64,000 nucleotides of DNA from Stenotrophomonas ginsengisoli. Its GTDB lineage: Bacteria; Pseudomonadota; Gammaproteobacteria; Xanthomonadales; Xanthomonadaceae. Positions 24,666-32,772 of the stretch are shown here, in pieces. Positions within the stretch are counted from its first letter, which is position 1. Every line of letters begins with the position of its first letter. The notes under the pieces are model-generated. The model worked only from the letters and a program-made list of their open reading frames with translations, was not told the DNA's origin and did not search any database. The stretch lies in contig NZ_LDJM01000018.1 in assembly GCF_001431485.1 (NCBI RefSeq), forward strand, positions 62,001-126,000, written 5' to 3'. Position numbers and translations under genes: made by a program.

Positions 24666-25160
24666 ATGACGTGGACCACCCCGGACCTGAGTGACCAGTT
24701 CGCCGATGCACGCATTGCCGTGGAGCACTGGCGCCACTACGGTGGGCGCCAGCATTTCAGCGGGCCGGCCGTGACCGTGCACTGTGTGGCCGACAACTCG
24801 CGCGTGCGCGAGCTGGCCAACACCCCGGGGCATGGCCGGGTGCTGGTGGTCGATGGTGGCGGTGACCGCCGGCACGCCCTGCTCGGTGACCTGATTGCCG
24901 CTGCGGCGCTGGCCAATGGCTGGAGCGGTTTTCTGATCAACGGCTGCGTGCGTGATGTGCCGGCACTGGCAGCGATGGATCTGGGCGTGGCGGCGCTGGG
25001 TGCCTGCCCGCGCAAGACCGACAAGCGCGGAGCCGGGCAGGTGGACGTGGAAATCGGCGTGGGCGGTGTGCGCATCGCCCCGGGTGATGTGGTTTATGTG
25101 GATGCCAGCGGAGTGCTGGTGTTGGATGCGGCCCAGGCGGCCTGCGTTGATGCGCAATAA
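24666..25160 (+). CDS. RraA-like protein, predicted HMG/CHA-type class II aldolase
   Basis: A 164-residue RraA-fold protein. Members either inhibit RNase E (E. coli RraA) or are divalent-metal aldolases cleaving 4-hydroxy-4-methyl-2-oxoglutarate and related acids. The aldolase signature D-X20-R-D is present exactly: Asp75 (LLGD) and Arg96-Asp97 (NGCVRD). E. coli RraA lacks the final Asp, so the sequence favours aldolase or oxaloacetate decarboxylase activity. GGAG precedes the ATG. It is 12 bases upstream of the serine hydrolase gene. The family is certain; the physiological substrate is unknown. Confidence 0.85.
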   Translation: MTWTTPDLSDQFADARIAVEHWRHYGGRQHFSGPAVTVHCVADNSRVRELANTPGHGRVLVVDGGGDRRHALLGDLIAAAALANGWSGFLINGCVRDVPALAAMDLGVAALGACPRKTDKRGAGQVDVEIGVGGVRIAPGDVVYVDASGVLVLDAAQAACVDAQ

Positions 25161-25172
25161 CAGGAGAAGCAA

Positions 25173-26750
25173 GTGGAAAAGTGGTTGCGAGGCACCGTGG
25201 CGGTGCTGGCGTCGATGGCCATGGGCAATGTGATGGCGCAGGCCCTGCCGGCCGGGCTGCAGGCTCTGGATGCCACGGTGGAACAGGTGCGTGGGCAGTT
25301 CCAGGTGCCCGGCATTGCCGTGGCCGTGGTCAAGGACGGACAGGTGGTGATGGCCCGCGGCTGGGGCGTGCGCGAGCAGGGCAAGCCGGCGCCGGTGGAT
25401 GCCGACACCTTGTTTGCCATTGCCTCCAACACCAAGGCGATGACGGCCACCGCGCTGTCGGTGCTGGCCCAGGAGGGCAAGTTGAGCCTGGATGACAAGG
25501 TCATCGACCACCTGCCGTGGTTCCGCATGGGCGATGCCTATGTCACCCGCGAAATGACCCTGCGCGACCTGCTGGTGCACCGCTCCGGCCTGGGCCTGGG
25601 GGCGGGCGACCTGCTGTTCTGGCCGACCACCGACTACAGCACGCGCGAGGTGGTGCAGCGCCTGGCCAACGTGCCGCTCAGCGGTGGCTTCCGTGAGCGC
25701 TATGCCTACGACAACATCCTCTACGGGGTGGCCCAGCTGGTGATCGAGGAGGTGTCCGGGCAATCGTTTGCCGACTTCCTGCAGCAGCGCATCTTCACCC
25801 CGGCCGGCATGGCCGGTACCCGCTTCAATGCCGACCACCTCCAGCGTGGCGACAAGGCTGCCGTCGGCCATGCGCTGTATGACTGGAAGGATCTGCGCAC
25901 GGTGGCGCCGCTGACCTGGCACAACAACTCGGCCGCCGGCGGGGTGTACTCCTCGGTCAACGACATGGCGCGCTGGATGAACGTGCAGCTCGCCGGCGGC
26001 CGCCTGCCGGGCGGGGATGCCCGCCTGTTCGATGACAAGCGCCAGCAGCAGATGTGGTCGGTGGTCACGCCGCAGGCCGTGGCCGAGCCGGCGGTGCCGG
26101 AACTGGCACCGATGAAGCCGAATTTCGCCGGCTATGGCGAGGGCTGGAGCCTGAGCGATTACCGCGGGCAGAAGCTGGTCTGGCATACCGGTGGCTGGCC
26201 GGGCATGGTCTCGCGGGTGACCCTGGTGCCGGAGCAGAAGCTGGGCATCGTGGTGCTGACCAACCAGGAAGTGGGCGCGGCCTTCAATGCGATCACCTAC
26301 AGCGTGCTGGACGCGATGCTGGGCGCACCGGCGCATGACTGGGTGGATGCCTATGCCAAGGCGGTGGCCAAGGGCCGCAGCAATGCCGATGAGCAGTGGG
26401 ACAAGCATGTCGCCGCGCGCGTGGCCGGCAGCACGCCGTCGCTGGCGCTGGCCGGCTATGCGGCCACTTACCGCGACCGTTGGTATGGCGATGTCATCGT
26501 CCAGCAGCAGGGCGATGCGCTGCGCCTGCGCTTCTCGCGCACGCCGATGCTGGTGGGCACGCTGGAACACTGGCAGCACGACACCTTCATCGTGCGCTGG
26601 GACGACCGCTCGCTCAACGCCGATGCCTTCGTCAACTTTGCCCTGGACGTGGATGGCAAGGTCAGCAGTGCGCGCATGCAGGCGGTGTCTTCGCTGACGG
26701 ACTTCAGCTTTGACTTCCAGGACCTGGACCTGCGCCGGCAGCAGCCTTGA
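25173..26750 (+). CDS. Serine hydrolase, class C beta-lactamase fold with C-terminal extension
   Basis: A secreted 525-residue enzyme of the penicillin-binding/class C beta-lactamase superfamily. It has a signal peptide (1-22) and catalytic Ser85-x-x-Lys88 (SNTK). The Tyr-x-Asn motif is YDN (179-181) and the KTG equivalent is HTG (338-340). Substitution of KTG by HTG is usual for esterases and D-amino-acid hydrolases of this fold rather than true AmpC. A DUF3471-type beta domain follows (about 405-520). The GTG start has AGGAG seven to eight bases upstream. It is likely co-transcribed with the RraA-like gene. Resistance function is not implied. Confidence 0.85.
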   Translation: MEKWLRGTVAVLASMAMGNVMAQALPAGLQALDATVEQVRGQFQVPGIAVAVVKDGQVVMARGWGVREQGKPAPVDADTLFAIASNTKAMTATALSVLAQEGKLSLDDKVIDHLPWFRMGDAYVTREMTLRDLLVHRSGLGLGAGDLLFWPTTDYSTREVVQRLANVPLSGGFRERYAYDNILYGVAQLVIEEVSGQSFADFLQQRIFTPAGMAGTRFNADHLQRGDKAAVGHALYDWKDLRTVAPLTWHNNSAAGGVYSSVNDMARWMNVQLAGGRLPGGDARLFDDKRQQQMWSVVTPQAVAEPAVPELAPMKPNFAGYGEGWSLSDYRGQKLVWHTGGWPGMVSRVTLVPEQKLGIVVLTNQEVGAAFNAITYSVLDAMLGAPAHDWVDAYAKAVAKGRSNADEQWDKHVAARVAGSTPSLALAGYAATYRDRWYGDVIVQQQGDALRLRFSRTPMLVGTLEHWQHDTFIVRWDDRSLNADAFVNFALDVDGKVSSARMQAVSSLTDFSFDFQDLDLRRQQP

Positions 26751-26759
26751 GCCCGTGTC

Positions 26760-26786
26760 CAGCCCCGGGGCTCATGACCGGGGCTG
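26760..26786. terminator. Hairpin between convergent genes
   Basis: Stem CAGCCCCGG / CCGGGGCTG with a nine-base loop, overlapping the last codons of the DUF1232-like gene. There is no T-run, so its termination function is uncertain. Confidence 0.45.
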
Positions 26787-27149
26787 GGCCGGCAGCGCGG
26801 CCTGATCGCGCTCCCAGTGCAGGAAATCCTCCAGGTCATTGTTGATCCAGCGCCCGGCCAGGCCGAGCATGAACAGGTCGTCGCCCACGCCCAGATGCTG
26901 CAGCAGGTGGTGCAGGGCGTCGTCCGGATGCAGGGCATAGAACACGGCCGTGGCGCTGAGCAGTGCCGTGTCCACGCCCTGGTAACGGTAACGGCGGCGC
27001 AAAGCGGCATTGAACAGGCGCGGTGCGGCCTGGCTGCGCAGGCGCAGGCCGGCGATGCTGAGCAGGGCAGGCAATGGCGGGTGCGGTGCGCGGCCATTGT
27101 CGGCAGCCGTTGGGCGTGCAGGTGCCTGCAGGGGTGTTTGCGGGTCCAT
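26772..27149 (-). CDS. DUF1232 (YkvA)-like protein
   Basis: A 125-residue protein. A Pro-rich N-terminal part precedes VDTALLSATAVFYALHPDDALHHLLQHLGVGDDLFMLGLAGRWINNDLEDFLHWE. The A-x-x-Y-x-x-x-P-x-D ... G-x-x-D-D pattern is that of DUF1232, a small putative membrane-associated domain of unknown role. Hydrophobicity is moderate here, so membrane association is uncertain. The similarity is recognised by motif spacing only. Upstream lies the three-lipoprotein cluster on the same strand. Confidence 0.6.
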   Translation of the reverse strand: MDPQTPLQAPARPTAADNGRAPHPPLPALLSIAGLRLRSQAAPRLFNAALRRRYRYQGVDTALLSATAVFYALHPDDALHHLLQHLGVGDDLFMLGLAGRWINNDLEDFLHWERDQAALPAQPRS

Positions 27150-27283
27150 GCTGGGCGGCTCGGATGAACGGTGCAGCCAGCCTGATCGATCACCGTGGCC
27201 GGGTTTTTGCCTGTTGTTGCGCCGATTGCACTGCCTGCGGCAACGGCCGCCTGGACCTGGCTGCCGGATGGCTCGCCGGGCAC

Positions 27284-27691
27284 TCAGCCGGCCAGCAGCT
27301 GCACTGCCGTTGCACGCACCCAGCCACTGCGGCAGGGGCCACGATAGGGTTGGTGGGTAGGCACGGCCACGCTGACGCCGCAGTCCTGATCAGGATCATC
27401 GGCATGCACGATGCCGATCCATTGGCCGTCGCCGGCGCTGTCGCACAGCCATGCCGGGGTGCCGGGTTGCAGTCGGGCAATCACCGCGTGCTGGTTGCCG
27501 GGGCCGGCGTGCACGGCCTGCGGGCCGTTGCCGCTGATCTGACCCAGGCCGCCGCAGGCATCCAGATCGGGCTGCTCGCCGACCCACACCGGTTGCGCTT
27601 CCGGCGCGGCGGCGGCCGGGCTGCTGCAGGCGGCCAGCAGGGTCAAGGCGCAGGTCAAGGCAAGCGTGTAGGACGTGGGGCGCAGGGGCAT
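27284..27691 (-). CDS. Tandem lipoprotein 3 of the Y-x-G-x-C-x-SGW group
   Basis: A 135-residue predicted lipoprotein (lipobox LLAAC, Cys22). The mature part has ACGG, a PGNQHAVIARLQPG segment like an SH3b strand pair, WIGIVHADD and the closing YRGPCRSGWVRATAVQLLAG. The last element and the Cys spacing are shared with the two genes upstream, so the three are paralogues. No enzymatic motif is visible. The start at 27691 gives a normal signal peptide. The bacterial-SH3-like reading is inference. It is separated from the second copy by 90 bases. Confidence 0.7.
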   Translation of the reverse strand: MPLRPTSYTLALTCALTLLAACSSPAAAAPEAQPVWVGEQPDLDACGGLGQISGNGPQAVHAGPGNQHAVIARLQPGTPAWLCDSAGDGQWIGIVHADDPDQDCGVSVAVPTHQPYRGPCRSGWVRATAVQLLAG

Positions 27692-27781
27692 GGCAGGGAT
27701 GCTCTGTAGGGGCGCTGTGGCCAGGGCTGGCTGCAGTGGTGGCGGGGGCCGCGGCAGTGCCACGGCCCTGGGGCGCGGTTG

Positions 27782-28288
27782 TCAGCCGGCCAGCTGCTTC
27801 AACGCGGCCAGGCTGACCCAGCCGCTCTGGCAGCTGCCGTTGTAGGCCTGGCGCTGGGCAATCGGGCTGCTCAGGCCGCAATCCACGCTGGTATCGGTGC
27901 TCCAGACGATGCCGACATACCAATGGGCTTCACCCGGGTCGCAGACATACACCAGCTGGTCATTGGCCAGTTCGGCCACGGTGGCGTGTTCGGTGCCCGG
28001 GCCGGCCAGCACGGCGGTCTTGCCTTCGCTCTGGATGGCGGCGGTGGAGCAGGCATCGAGTTCCGGCTCGCCGCCGACCATCACCGGCACGGCCGCGCCG
28101 CCAGCGGCGGCCGGAGCTTCGCCGCTGGTGCTGGCGGCCGGCGCGCTGTCAGCCGGCGGGGAGGCCGGGGCCGCCGCCGGGGCCTCGGCCACCGGGGCGG
28201 TATCGGCGCCGGTGCCCGCCGGGCCGCAGCCGGCCAGGCCAAGGGTCAGCAGCAGGGAAACAGAAAGCAGAGGAATCTTGCAGGTCAT
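27782..28288 (-). CDS. Tandem lipoprotein 2 of the Y-x-G-x-C-x-SGW group
   Basis: A 168-residue predicted lipoprotein (lipobox LAGC, Cys21). An Ala/Pro-rich linker (about 25-65) precedes the conserved domain: ELDACSTAAIQ, GPGTEHATVAELAND, WYVGIVWSTD and closing YNGSCQSGWVSLAALKQLAG. It is the clearest partner of the copy at 27284-27691, with a matching order of Cys, Gly-Pro-Gly and SGW elements. It probably forms a disulphide-bonded periplasmic SH3-like fold. Function is unknown. It lies nine bases after the first copy, suggesting one transcript. Confidence 0.72.
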   Translation of the reverse strand: MTCKIPLLSVSLLLTLGLAGCGPAGTGADTAPVAEAPAAAPASPPADSAPAASTSGEAPAAAGGAAVPVMVGGEPELDACSTAAIQSEGKTAVLAGPGTEHATVAELANDQLVYVCDPGEAHWYVGIVWSTDTSVDCGLSSPIAQRQAYNGSCQSGWVSLAALKQLAG

Positions 28289-28297
28289 GGTGTGTCC

Positions 28298-28831
28298 TCA
28301 GTCGCTCAGTGAAAAGGTGTGCCCCACCGCAATCCAGCCGCTGTGGCAGGGCCCGGCATAGGCTTGCCCGGCCACTGTCTGGGCAACGGTGAGGGCGCAT
28401 TGCCAGGACAACGCGCAGTGCGCGTCGTCGGCGGGGCAGTCTTCGATGGCGGGCAGGCCGTGCTCGTGGACGATGCCCAGCCACATCTGGTCGGTGCTGA
28501 CCGTGCAGCCGAACACGGTCCAGTCCTGCGGCAGGTGGGCAAGCACGGCGGCGCCTGCATCCGGTGCGGCACGCACGTCCAGCCCCTGCGGGTGGGCGAC
28601 GGTCTGGCTGTAGTGGCAGCGCACAGCGCCAGACGGGTTGTCCAGGGTGACGGGTTGACGCAGTGGGCCTGGCGCGCTGGAGGGCGCTGCTGCTGCAGTC
28701 CTGGTGTTGCTGGCCTGGGCCAGAAACGGTGATGCGGCGGTACTGGCATGGCTGCCGGCCACAGGATTGCAGCCGGAGAGCAGGCTCAGGCCCAGGGCCA
28801 TGGCACAGGTTCTGGTCGACGTCAGCGACAT
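28298..28831 (-). CDS. Tandem lipoprotein 1 of the Y-x-G-x-C-x-SGW group (most divergent)
   Basis: A 177-residue predicted lipoprotein (lipobox LLSGC, Cys21). A low-complexity linker reaches about residue 60. The domain that follows has GLDVRAAPDAGAAVLAHLPQDW (strongly SH3b-like), WLGIVHEHG, extra cysteines, and closing YAGPCHSGWIAVGHTFSLSD. It is the first gene of the three-gene array on the minus strand. The DVRAAPD segment is the best evidence that all three domains are bacterial SH3 relatives. Function is unknown. Confidence 0.7.
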   Translation of the reverse strand: MSLTSTRTCAMALGLSLLSGCNPVAGSHASTAASPFLAQASNTRTAAAAPSSAPGPLRQPVTLDNPSGAVRCHYSQTVAHPQGLDVRAAPDAGAAVLAHLPQDWTVFGCTVSTDQMWLGIVHEHGLPAIEDCPADDAHCALSWQCALTVAQTVAGQAYAGPCHSGWIAVGHTFSLSD

Positions 28832-29012
28832 GGCGGCATTCCTTGCAGCGCGTGGGCGGGTCTCAGCTCGCCACGGGGGCGAGAACCGCCGCAGACTAGC
28901 GGGCCGCTAGCGTGGCTGACGCTCCTCCGTTGGGGGGAGGGGGCGGGCCGCATGCTGGTGGTGCCGGCACCGGGACTGCCCGGCGCAATGGATCCAGCCC
29001 AGTATTCCAGGC

Positions 29013-29043
29013 AAAAAAATGCCCCGGCCGGTCTGGCCAGGGC
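29013..29043 (-). terminator. Rho-independent terminator after DUF885 gene
   Basis: Read on the minus strand: GCCCTGGCC / GGCCGGGGC stem (one mismatch) followed by ATTTTTTT. It lies 51 bases past the DUF885 stop and upstream of the lipoprotein array. Confidence 0.85.
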
Positions 29044-29093
29044 AGTGCGGCGTCCGCTGCCCGCTGCGCGATCCGGCAGCGGGCGGTGCAGGC

Positions 29094-30893
29094 TTACTGG
29101 ATCGGCTGCTCCAGCAGCAGCTGACGGGCATAGCGCACCGGCGGGGCACCGAAGGAGAGCATGCGGTCGTGGTAGGTCTTCAGGTTGAAGTCCTTGCCCC
29201 AGGCCGCTTCGGCCGCGGCGCGGGTATCAAAGTGCTCCTGCGCGCCGACAAAATAGGTCGGCAGCTGGGCACTGGTGAGCTGGGCACGGATCCACTTGCC
29301 CGAGGCTTCGCTTTCCTGCTGGAAGCTGTCGCGCACCATCAGCTGCATGGCGCGCTCGCGGTCCCAGCCTTCCACATGCACGCCCTGGTCCAGGATCGCG
29401 TTGGCGATGGTGCGCAGGTAGAACTTCAGCTGCACCAGCTGGAACAGCGGGTCGCTGTCCATGTAGCCAGCCTGCTGCATCATGCGCTCGGTGTACACCG
29501 CCCAGCCTTCGGCAAACAGGCCCGAACGCAGCACCGCGCGCAGGGTGGAGGGGTGCTTGGCCGAGTGCCAGCCTTCCAGGTAATGGCCCGGGGTGCCTTC
29601 GTGGATGGACAGCAGGTGGATCATCCGGCTGTTGTACTCACGCAGGAACGAATCGACCTGGCCTTCGTTCCAGTCCTCGGGAATCGGGCTGACCGCGTAG
29701 AAGGTCTTCAGGTGCTTGTCCAGCGGGCCGGGCGAGTCGCAATAGGCCACGGCCACGCCGCGCTGGAACTCGGGCATCAGGATGATCTCCACCGGCGCAT
29801 CGGGCAGGGTCATCAGGTCGTGCTCGGCCACGAAGGCGGTGGCCACATCCAGCGCGGCCTTGGCATCGGGCACCACCGCATCCCGGGCCGGCTTCTGCGC
29901 GTAGGCCAGTTCCAGTGCGGCCTCGATGGCGGCCTGCTGCTGCTGGGCGGTGGGGTTGTCCGGGGTGGCCGGGGCGGCGTCGCGGCCGGCCAGCACGCGC
30001 TGGGCAATGCCGTACATCTGCGCGCGCACGCGGTCCAGCTCGGCCTGGGCACGCTGGCCGATCTGCGCCCGGCTCAGTTCCGAATTCAGGGCAAAGCGCA
30101 GCTTGGCGTCATACATGTCCGCGCCGATGCGGAAGTCGCCGGCGGCCTTGGGCACCAGCTCGTTGTCCAGCCACTGCTGGTGCTCGTTGACCGCGCTTTC
30201 CAGGCCGGTGATGGCCGCCTGCAGGCGCTCGCGGTGGGCACCGCTGAGCTGGTCCAGGTTGGGGGTGATGAAGGTGGCCACCAGGCTGAGCAGGCCGCGG
30301 TTCTGCTTGGCCACGGTCTCGGCGTGGATCTTCGGCACCCGCGCCGGGTCCAGGTTGGCGCGGGCGGCGGCGAAGATCTGCGGGATCTGCTCCATGCGCT
30401 CGGTGGCCGAGCGCAGGCGGTCGGGCAGGGGGGCGAACTCGCGCGCCATCAGGCCATAGATCGCACTGCCGGCCAGGCCGGAATAGAACTGCGGGTCCCA
30501 CTGCCAGTCGGCCAGGGTGTTGACCCGGAACAGGTCACCTTCCAGCTGGTTGCGCAGGATCGCCGCATCGACCTGGTTTTCCCGGCTCAGCGATGCGGCA
30601 TCGATGGCGTTGAGGGCATCGAGCAGGGCCTGGGTCTGCTCGGCGCCGGCCTTGATCCCGGCGGCGCTGACATCGTCGATGCGGTTGTCGTAGCGGTGTT
30701 CGCCGATCTGGGTGGCGGCCACCGGCGACAGTGCCATCCACTGCTGCAGGGTCTTGTCGGCCAGCGCGGCAAACTGTGCATCGGCCTGCGATTGGACCTG
30801 TGCCGTGGTGGCGGCGTCCGTGTCCGGCGCGGTGCTGGGCTGGCAACCGGCCAGGGCGAGGATCAGAGCGGAACTGAGCAGTGTGGTACGCAT
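29094..30893 (-). CDS. DUF885 lipoprotein, putative zinc metallopeptidase
   Basis: A 599-residue predicted lipoprotein (signal peptide ending LALAGC, Cys17) of the DUF885 family. The family signature HEGTPGH is at about 431-437, followed by GLFAEGWAVYTERMM, whose Glu is a candidate third zinc ligand. These give a gluzincin-like active site in an all-helical fold. Substrate is unknown, although a peptidase role in the periplasm is the usual proposal. ATG at 30893 was chosen since codons before it lack signal-peptide character. It is preceded by a small unknown gene on the same strand and ends at a good terminator. Confidence 0.85.
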   Translation of the reverse strand: MRTTLLSSALILALAGCQPSTAPDTDAATTAQVQSQADAQFAALADKTLQQWMALSPVAATQIGEHRYDNRIDDVSAAGIKAGAEQTQALLDALNAIDAASLSRENQVDAAILRNQLEGDLFRVNTLADWQWDPQFYSGLAGSAIYGLMAREFAPLPDRLRSATERMEQIPQIFAAARANLDPARVPKIHAETVAKQNRGLLSLVATFITPNLDQLSGAHRERLQAAITGLESAVNEHQQWLDNELVPKAAGDFRIGADMYDAKLRFALNSELSRAQIGQRAQAELDRVRAQMYGIAQRVLAGRDAAPATPDNPTAQQQQAAIEAALELAYAQKPARDAVVPDAKAALDVATAFVAEHDLMTLPDAPVEIILMPEFQRGVAVAYCDSPGPLDKHLKTFYAVSPIPEDWNEGQVDSFLREYNSRMIHLLSIHEGTPGHYLEGWHSAKHPSTLRAVLRSGLFAEGWAVYTERMMQQAGYMDSDPLFQLVQLKFYLRTIANAILDQGVHVEGWDRERAMQLMVRDSFQQESEASGKWIRAQLTSAQLPTYFVGAQEHFDTRAAAEAAWGKDFNLKTYHDRMLSFGAPPVRYARQLLLEQPIQ

Positions 30894-30970
30894 CGGACAG
30901 CACTCGAAAAATGCAACGAAGCGTCGAGCATGGCAGGGACGGCGGGCGCCGACCCCTGCCATCGGTTGGG

Positions 30971-31264
30971 TCAGGGCATATCCTCCAATTCCACCAGCAG
31001 GTCACGCTGGAAGGCCAGCTCCTGCACCAGCTGCCTGGCTCGGGCGGCACTGGCGGGGTTGCTCGCCTGCACCTCCAGGACATGGCTGCCCGGGCTCTGG
31101 GTCAGGTCTGAGAGGCCGGCCGAGCTGGAATCCGGGTCATCCATCTGTGGCATCAGGTCATTGATATGTTCCACATGCTCGATACCTTCCACGCTGGTCA
31201 GCAGATTGGCGACCAGACGCGCATCGTCGTCGCTGCCGGTGATGCGCAGGTTGAGTCCGGCCAT
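30971..31264 (-). CDS. Small protein of unknown function
   Basis: A 97-residue acidic soluble protein that I do not recognise. The N-terminal half (MAGLNLRITGSDDDARLVAN ... GIEHVEHINDL) reads as beta-alpha-beta, like an HMA/ACT-type ferredoxin fold. A polar linker follows, then SHVLEVQASNPASAARARQLVQELAF as a second strand-helix. The start at 31264 has AGGAG upstream. Codon use matches the chromosome. It is 72 bases downstream of the cyclophilin gene and 77 upstream of the DUF885 gene, so the three may be co-transcribed. Confidence 0.6.
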   Translation of the reverse strand: MAGLNLRITGSDDDARLVANLLTSVEGIEHVEHINDLMPQMDDPDSSSAGLSDLTQSPGSHVLEVQASNPASAARARQLVQELAFQRDLLVELEDMP

Positions 31265-31336
31265 GAGGCGTCTCCTGTCAGATGGGGGAGCCCACATCCT
31301 CACCGATCCGCATGCAAGGTTGGGTGAGCTGCCTTG

Positions 31337-32266
31337 TCAGCTCTTCAAGCGCACCGGCAACGGCACGTTGCACAGGTCAATATGCCCGGCCGGGCGTACG
31401 TAGAAGGCATCGCGACGGTTGCGGCGGGCCTCGGTGGCGGCAGCAAAACTGGCCGAATCGGTGCGCAGCAGCTGCAGCGGCAGGCGTTCGTCAGCCGGCA
31501 CATCACTGCCCAGACGCACCTTGAGGATCGGCGTGTCCTGGCCGCGGTCTTCGTAGAAGCCCATCGGCTCGGGCCCACGCGGCAGCGCGGAGAGCCGTTC
31601 GATGCCATGGATCACCCGACCCACCGAACTCATGTTGCGGTCCAGGTTGCGCGGGGCCTGGCCGGTGACCACGTACAGCTCGGCGGCCTGGCTGGAATCG
31701 GGTGCGTTGTTGCGGCCGGCGCCGAGCATGCCGTAGCAGTGCGCCATCCAGATGGTTGCGCTGCGGTTGTCACGGGCGGCGGCAAAGCCATCGACAAAAC
31801 CGGCTGCATCGCTCCAGCCATCGGCATCGGGCAGGGCGGAAAACTGCACGCTGGCCGAGGGCACTTCAAATTCGGCCGGCAGGGCCACATCGGCCGCGCC
31901 CAGCGGTTTGCGCTTGTCGGCATCCTCGCCGTGGATGTCGCCGAACTGGGCCACGAAGTTGTCCTGCACCCGGTACACGCTGGTGTTGTCCCAGAAGCCC
32001 TGACGGGCCAGCTGGCGGATGTTGGCCACATGGCGCGGGGCGAACTGCGGCGCCAGCTCGAACACCACCAGGCCAGTGGGCAGGGTCATGTAGAGCAGGT
32101 TGTCCGGGTCCGGGGTGCGCCAGTCGCTGTCCGGGGCGGCAGCGATGATCTCGGCCGCGCTGCGCGCAGCGGGTTGCTCCTCATTGGCAGAGGCGGCGAG
32201 CGGATGTGCCAGCAGCAGGGCAGCAGCCAGGGACAGGATGGACAGACGCGGACGGGTGGTGGACAT
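31337..32266 (-). CDS. Exported cyclophilin-type peptidyl-prolyl cis-trans isomerase
   Basis: A periplasmic prolyl isomerase of 309 residues, longer than E. coli PpiA. It has a signal peptide (MSTTRPRLSILSLAAALLLAHPLAASA) and a cyclophilin domain beginning LPTGLVVFELAPQFAPRHVANIRQLARQGFWDNTSVYRVQDNFVAQFGD. This corresponds to the canonical FxxxxAPxxVxNFxxLxxxGFYdGxxFHRvxxxFxxQ(G)GD pattern. YVVTGQAPRNLDRNMSSVGRVIHGIE is the second family region. Catalytic Arg is in SVYRVQ. It is divergent from padR, with a palindrome between them. Confidence 0.85.
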   Translation of the reverse strand: MSTTRPRLSILSLAAALLLAHPLAASANEEQPAARSAAEIIAAAPDSDWRTPDPDNLLYMTLPTGLVVFELAPQFAPRHVANIRQLARQGFWDNTSVYRVQDNFVAQFGDIHGEDADKRKPLGAADVALPAEFEVPSASVQFSALPDADGWSDAAGFVDGFAAARDNRSATIWMAHCYGMLGAGRNNAPDSSQAAELYVVTGQAPRNLDRNMSSVGRVIHGIERLSALPRGPEPMGFYEDRGQDTPILKVRLGSDVPADERLPLQLLRTDSASFAAATEARRNRRDAFYVRPAGHIDLCNVPLPVRLKS

Positions 32267-32371
32267 GGCAGGCCTGACGCTGAACAAGGGGCTTGATTGT
32301 GCGTCATTGCCGGCACCTGCGGTGGAGGTGGTGACCATGACTACTGGCACGTTGGCTATAGCGAAGTTCGC

Positions 32372-32396
32372 ACTAGTATCCACTTCAACCTAGTGG
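32372..32396. promoter_or_regulatory. Candidate PadR operator
   Basis: Inverted repeat CACTAG-N13-CTAGTG, 13 bases before the padR start codon and inside the padR/cyclophilin divergent promoter region. The AT-rich sequence and position fit an autoregulatory PadR site; no consensus was available to test it. Confidence 0.55.
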
Positions 32397-32408
32397 TGGA
32401 GTGCAGTC

Positions 32409-32771
32409 ATGGCCGATATCGAAGGCCTGCAACGCAAGTTTGAAAAGGAGCTGGCCAGCGGCACCGTGTCGTTGGTGCTGCTGGCGGTGATGGGCCGGGC
32501 CACCGAACCCCTGTACGGCTACCAGATTGCCAAGGCGCTGGAGCAGCAGGGCGGGGGAGTGCTGGCCGGCAAGCAGAGCGCGCTGTACCCGGTGCTGCGC
32601 AACCTGGAGGCGGCCGGCCTGCTGGACAGCCATGTCGAGCCATCGGTGGCCGGGCCACCGCGGCGCTACTACCGCATCAATGACGACGGCCGCCAGGTGC
32701 TGGCGCAGTGGACGGCGGCGTGGAACACCACCCGCGACAGCGTGCAAACCCTTCTGCAAGGAGTGAATTGA
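32409..32771 (+). CDS. PadR-family transcriptional regulator
   Basis: A 120-residue winged-helix repressor. The PadR signature is LYGYQIAKALEQQGGGVLAGKQSALYPVLRNLEAAGLLDSH (about residues 37-78), followed by the wing RRYYRINDDGRQVLAQW. The short C-terminal helix places it in the small PadR-s2 group that pairs with a membrane sensor gene. The next gene starts one base after its stop (TGA-G-ATG), so the two are translationally coupled. GGAG precedes the start. Confidence 0.9.
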   Translation: MADIEGLQRKFEKELASGTVSLVLLAVMGRATEPLYGYQIAKALEQQGGGVLAGKQSALYPVLRNLEAAGLLDSHVEPSVAGPPRRYYRINDDGRQVLAQWTAAWNTTRDSVQTLLQGVN

Positions 32772-32772
32772 G

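Noticed and set aside
25173-26750. True AmpC beta-lactamase
   Set aside because: The third motif is HTG rather than KTG and a DUF3471-like domain follows, which fits esterase or peptidase relatives better.
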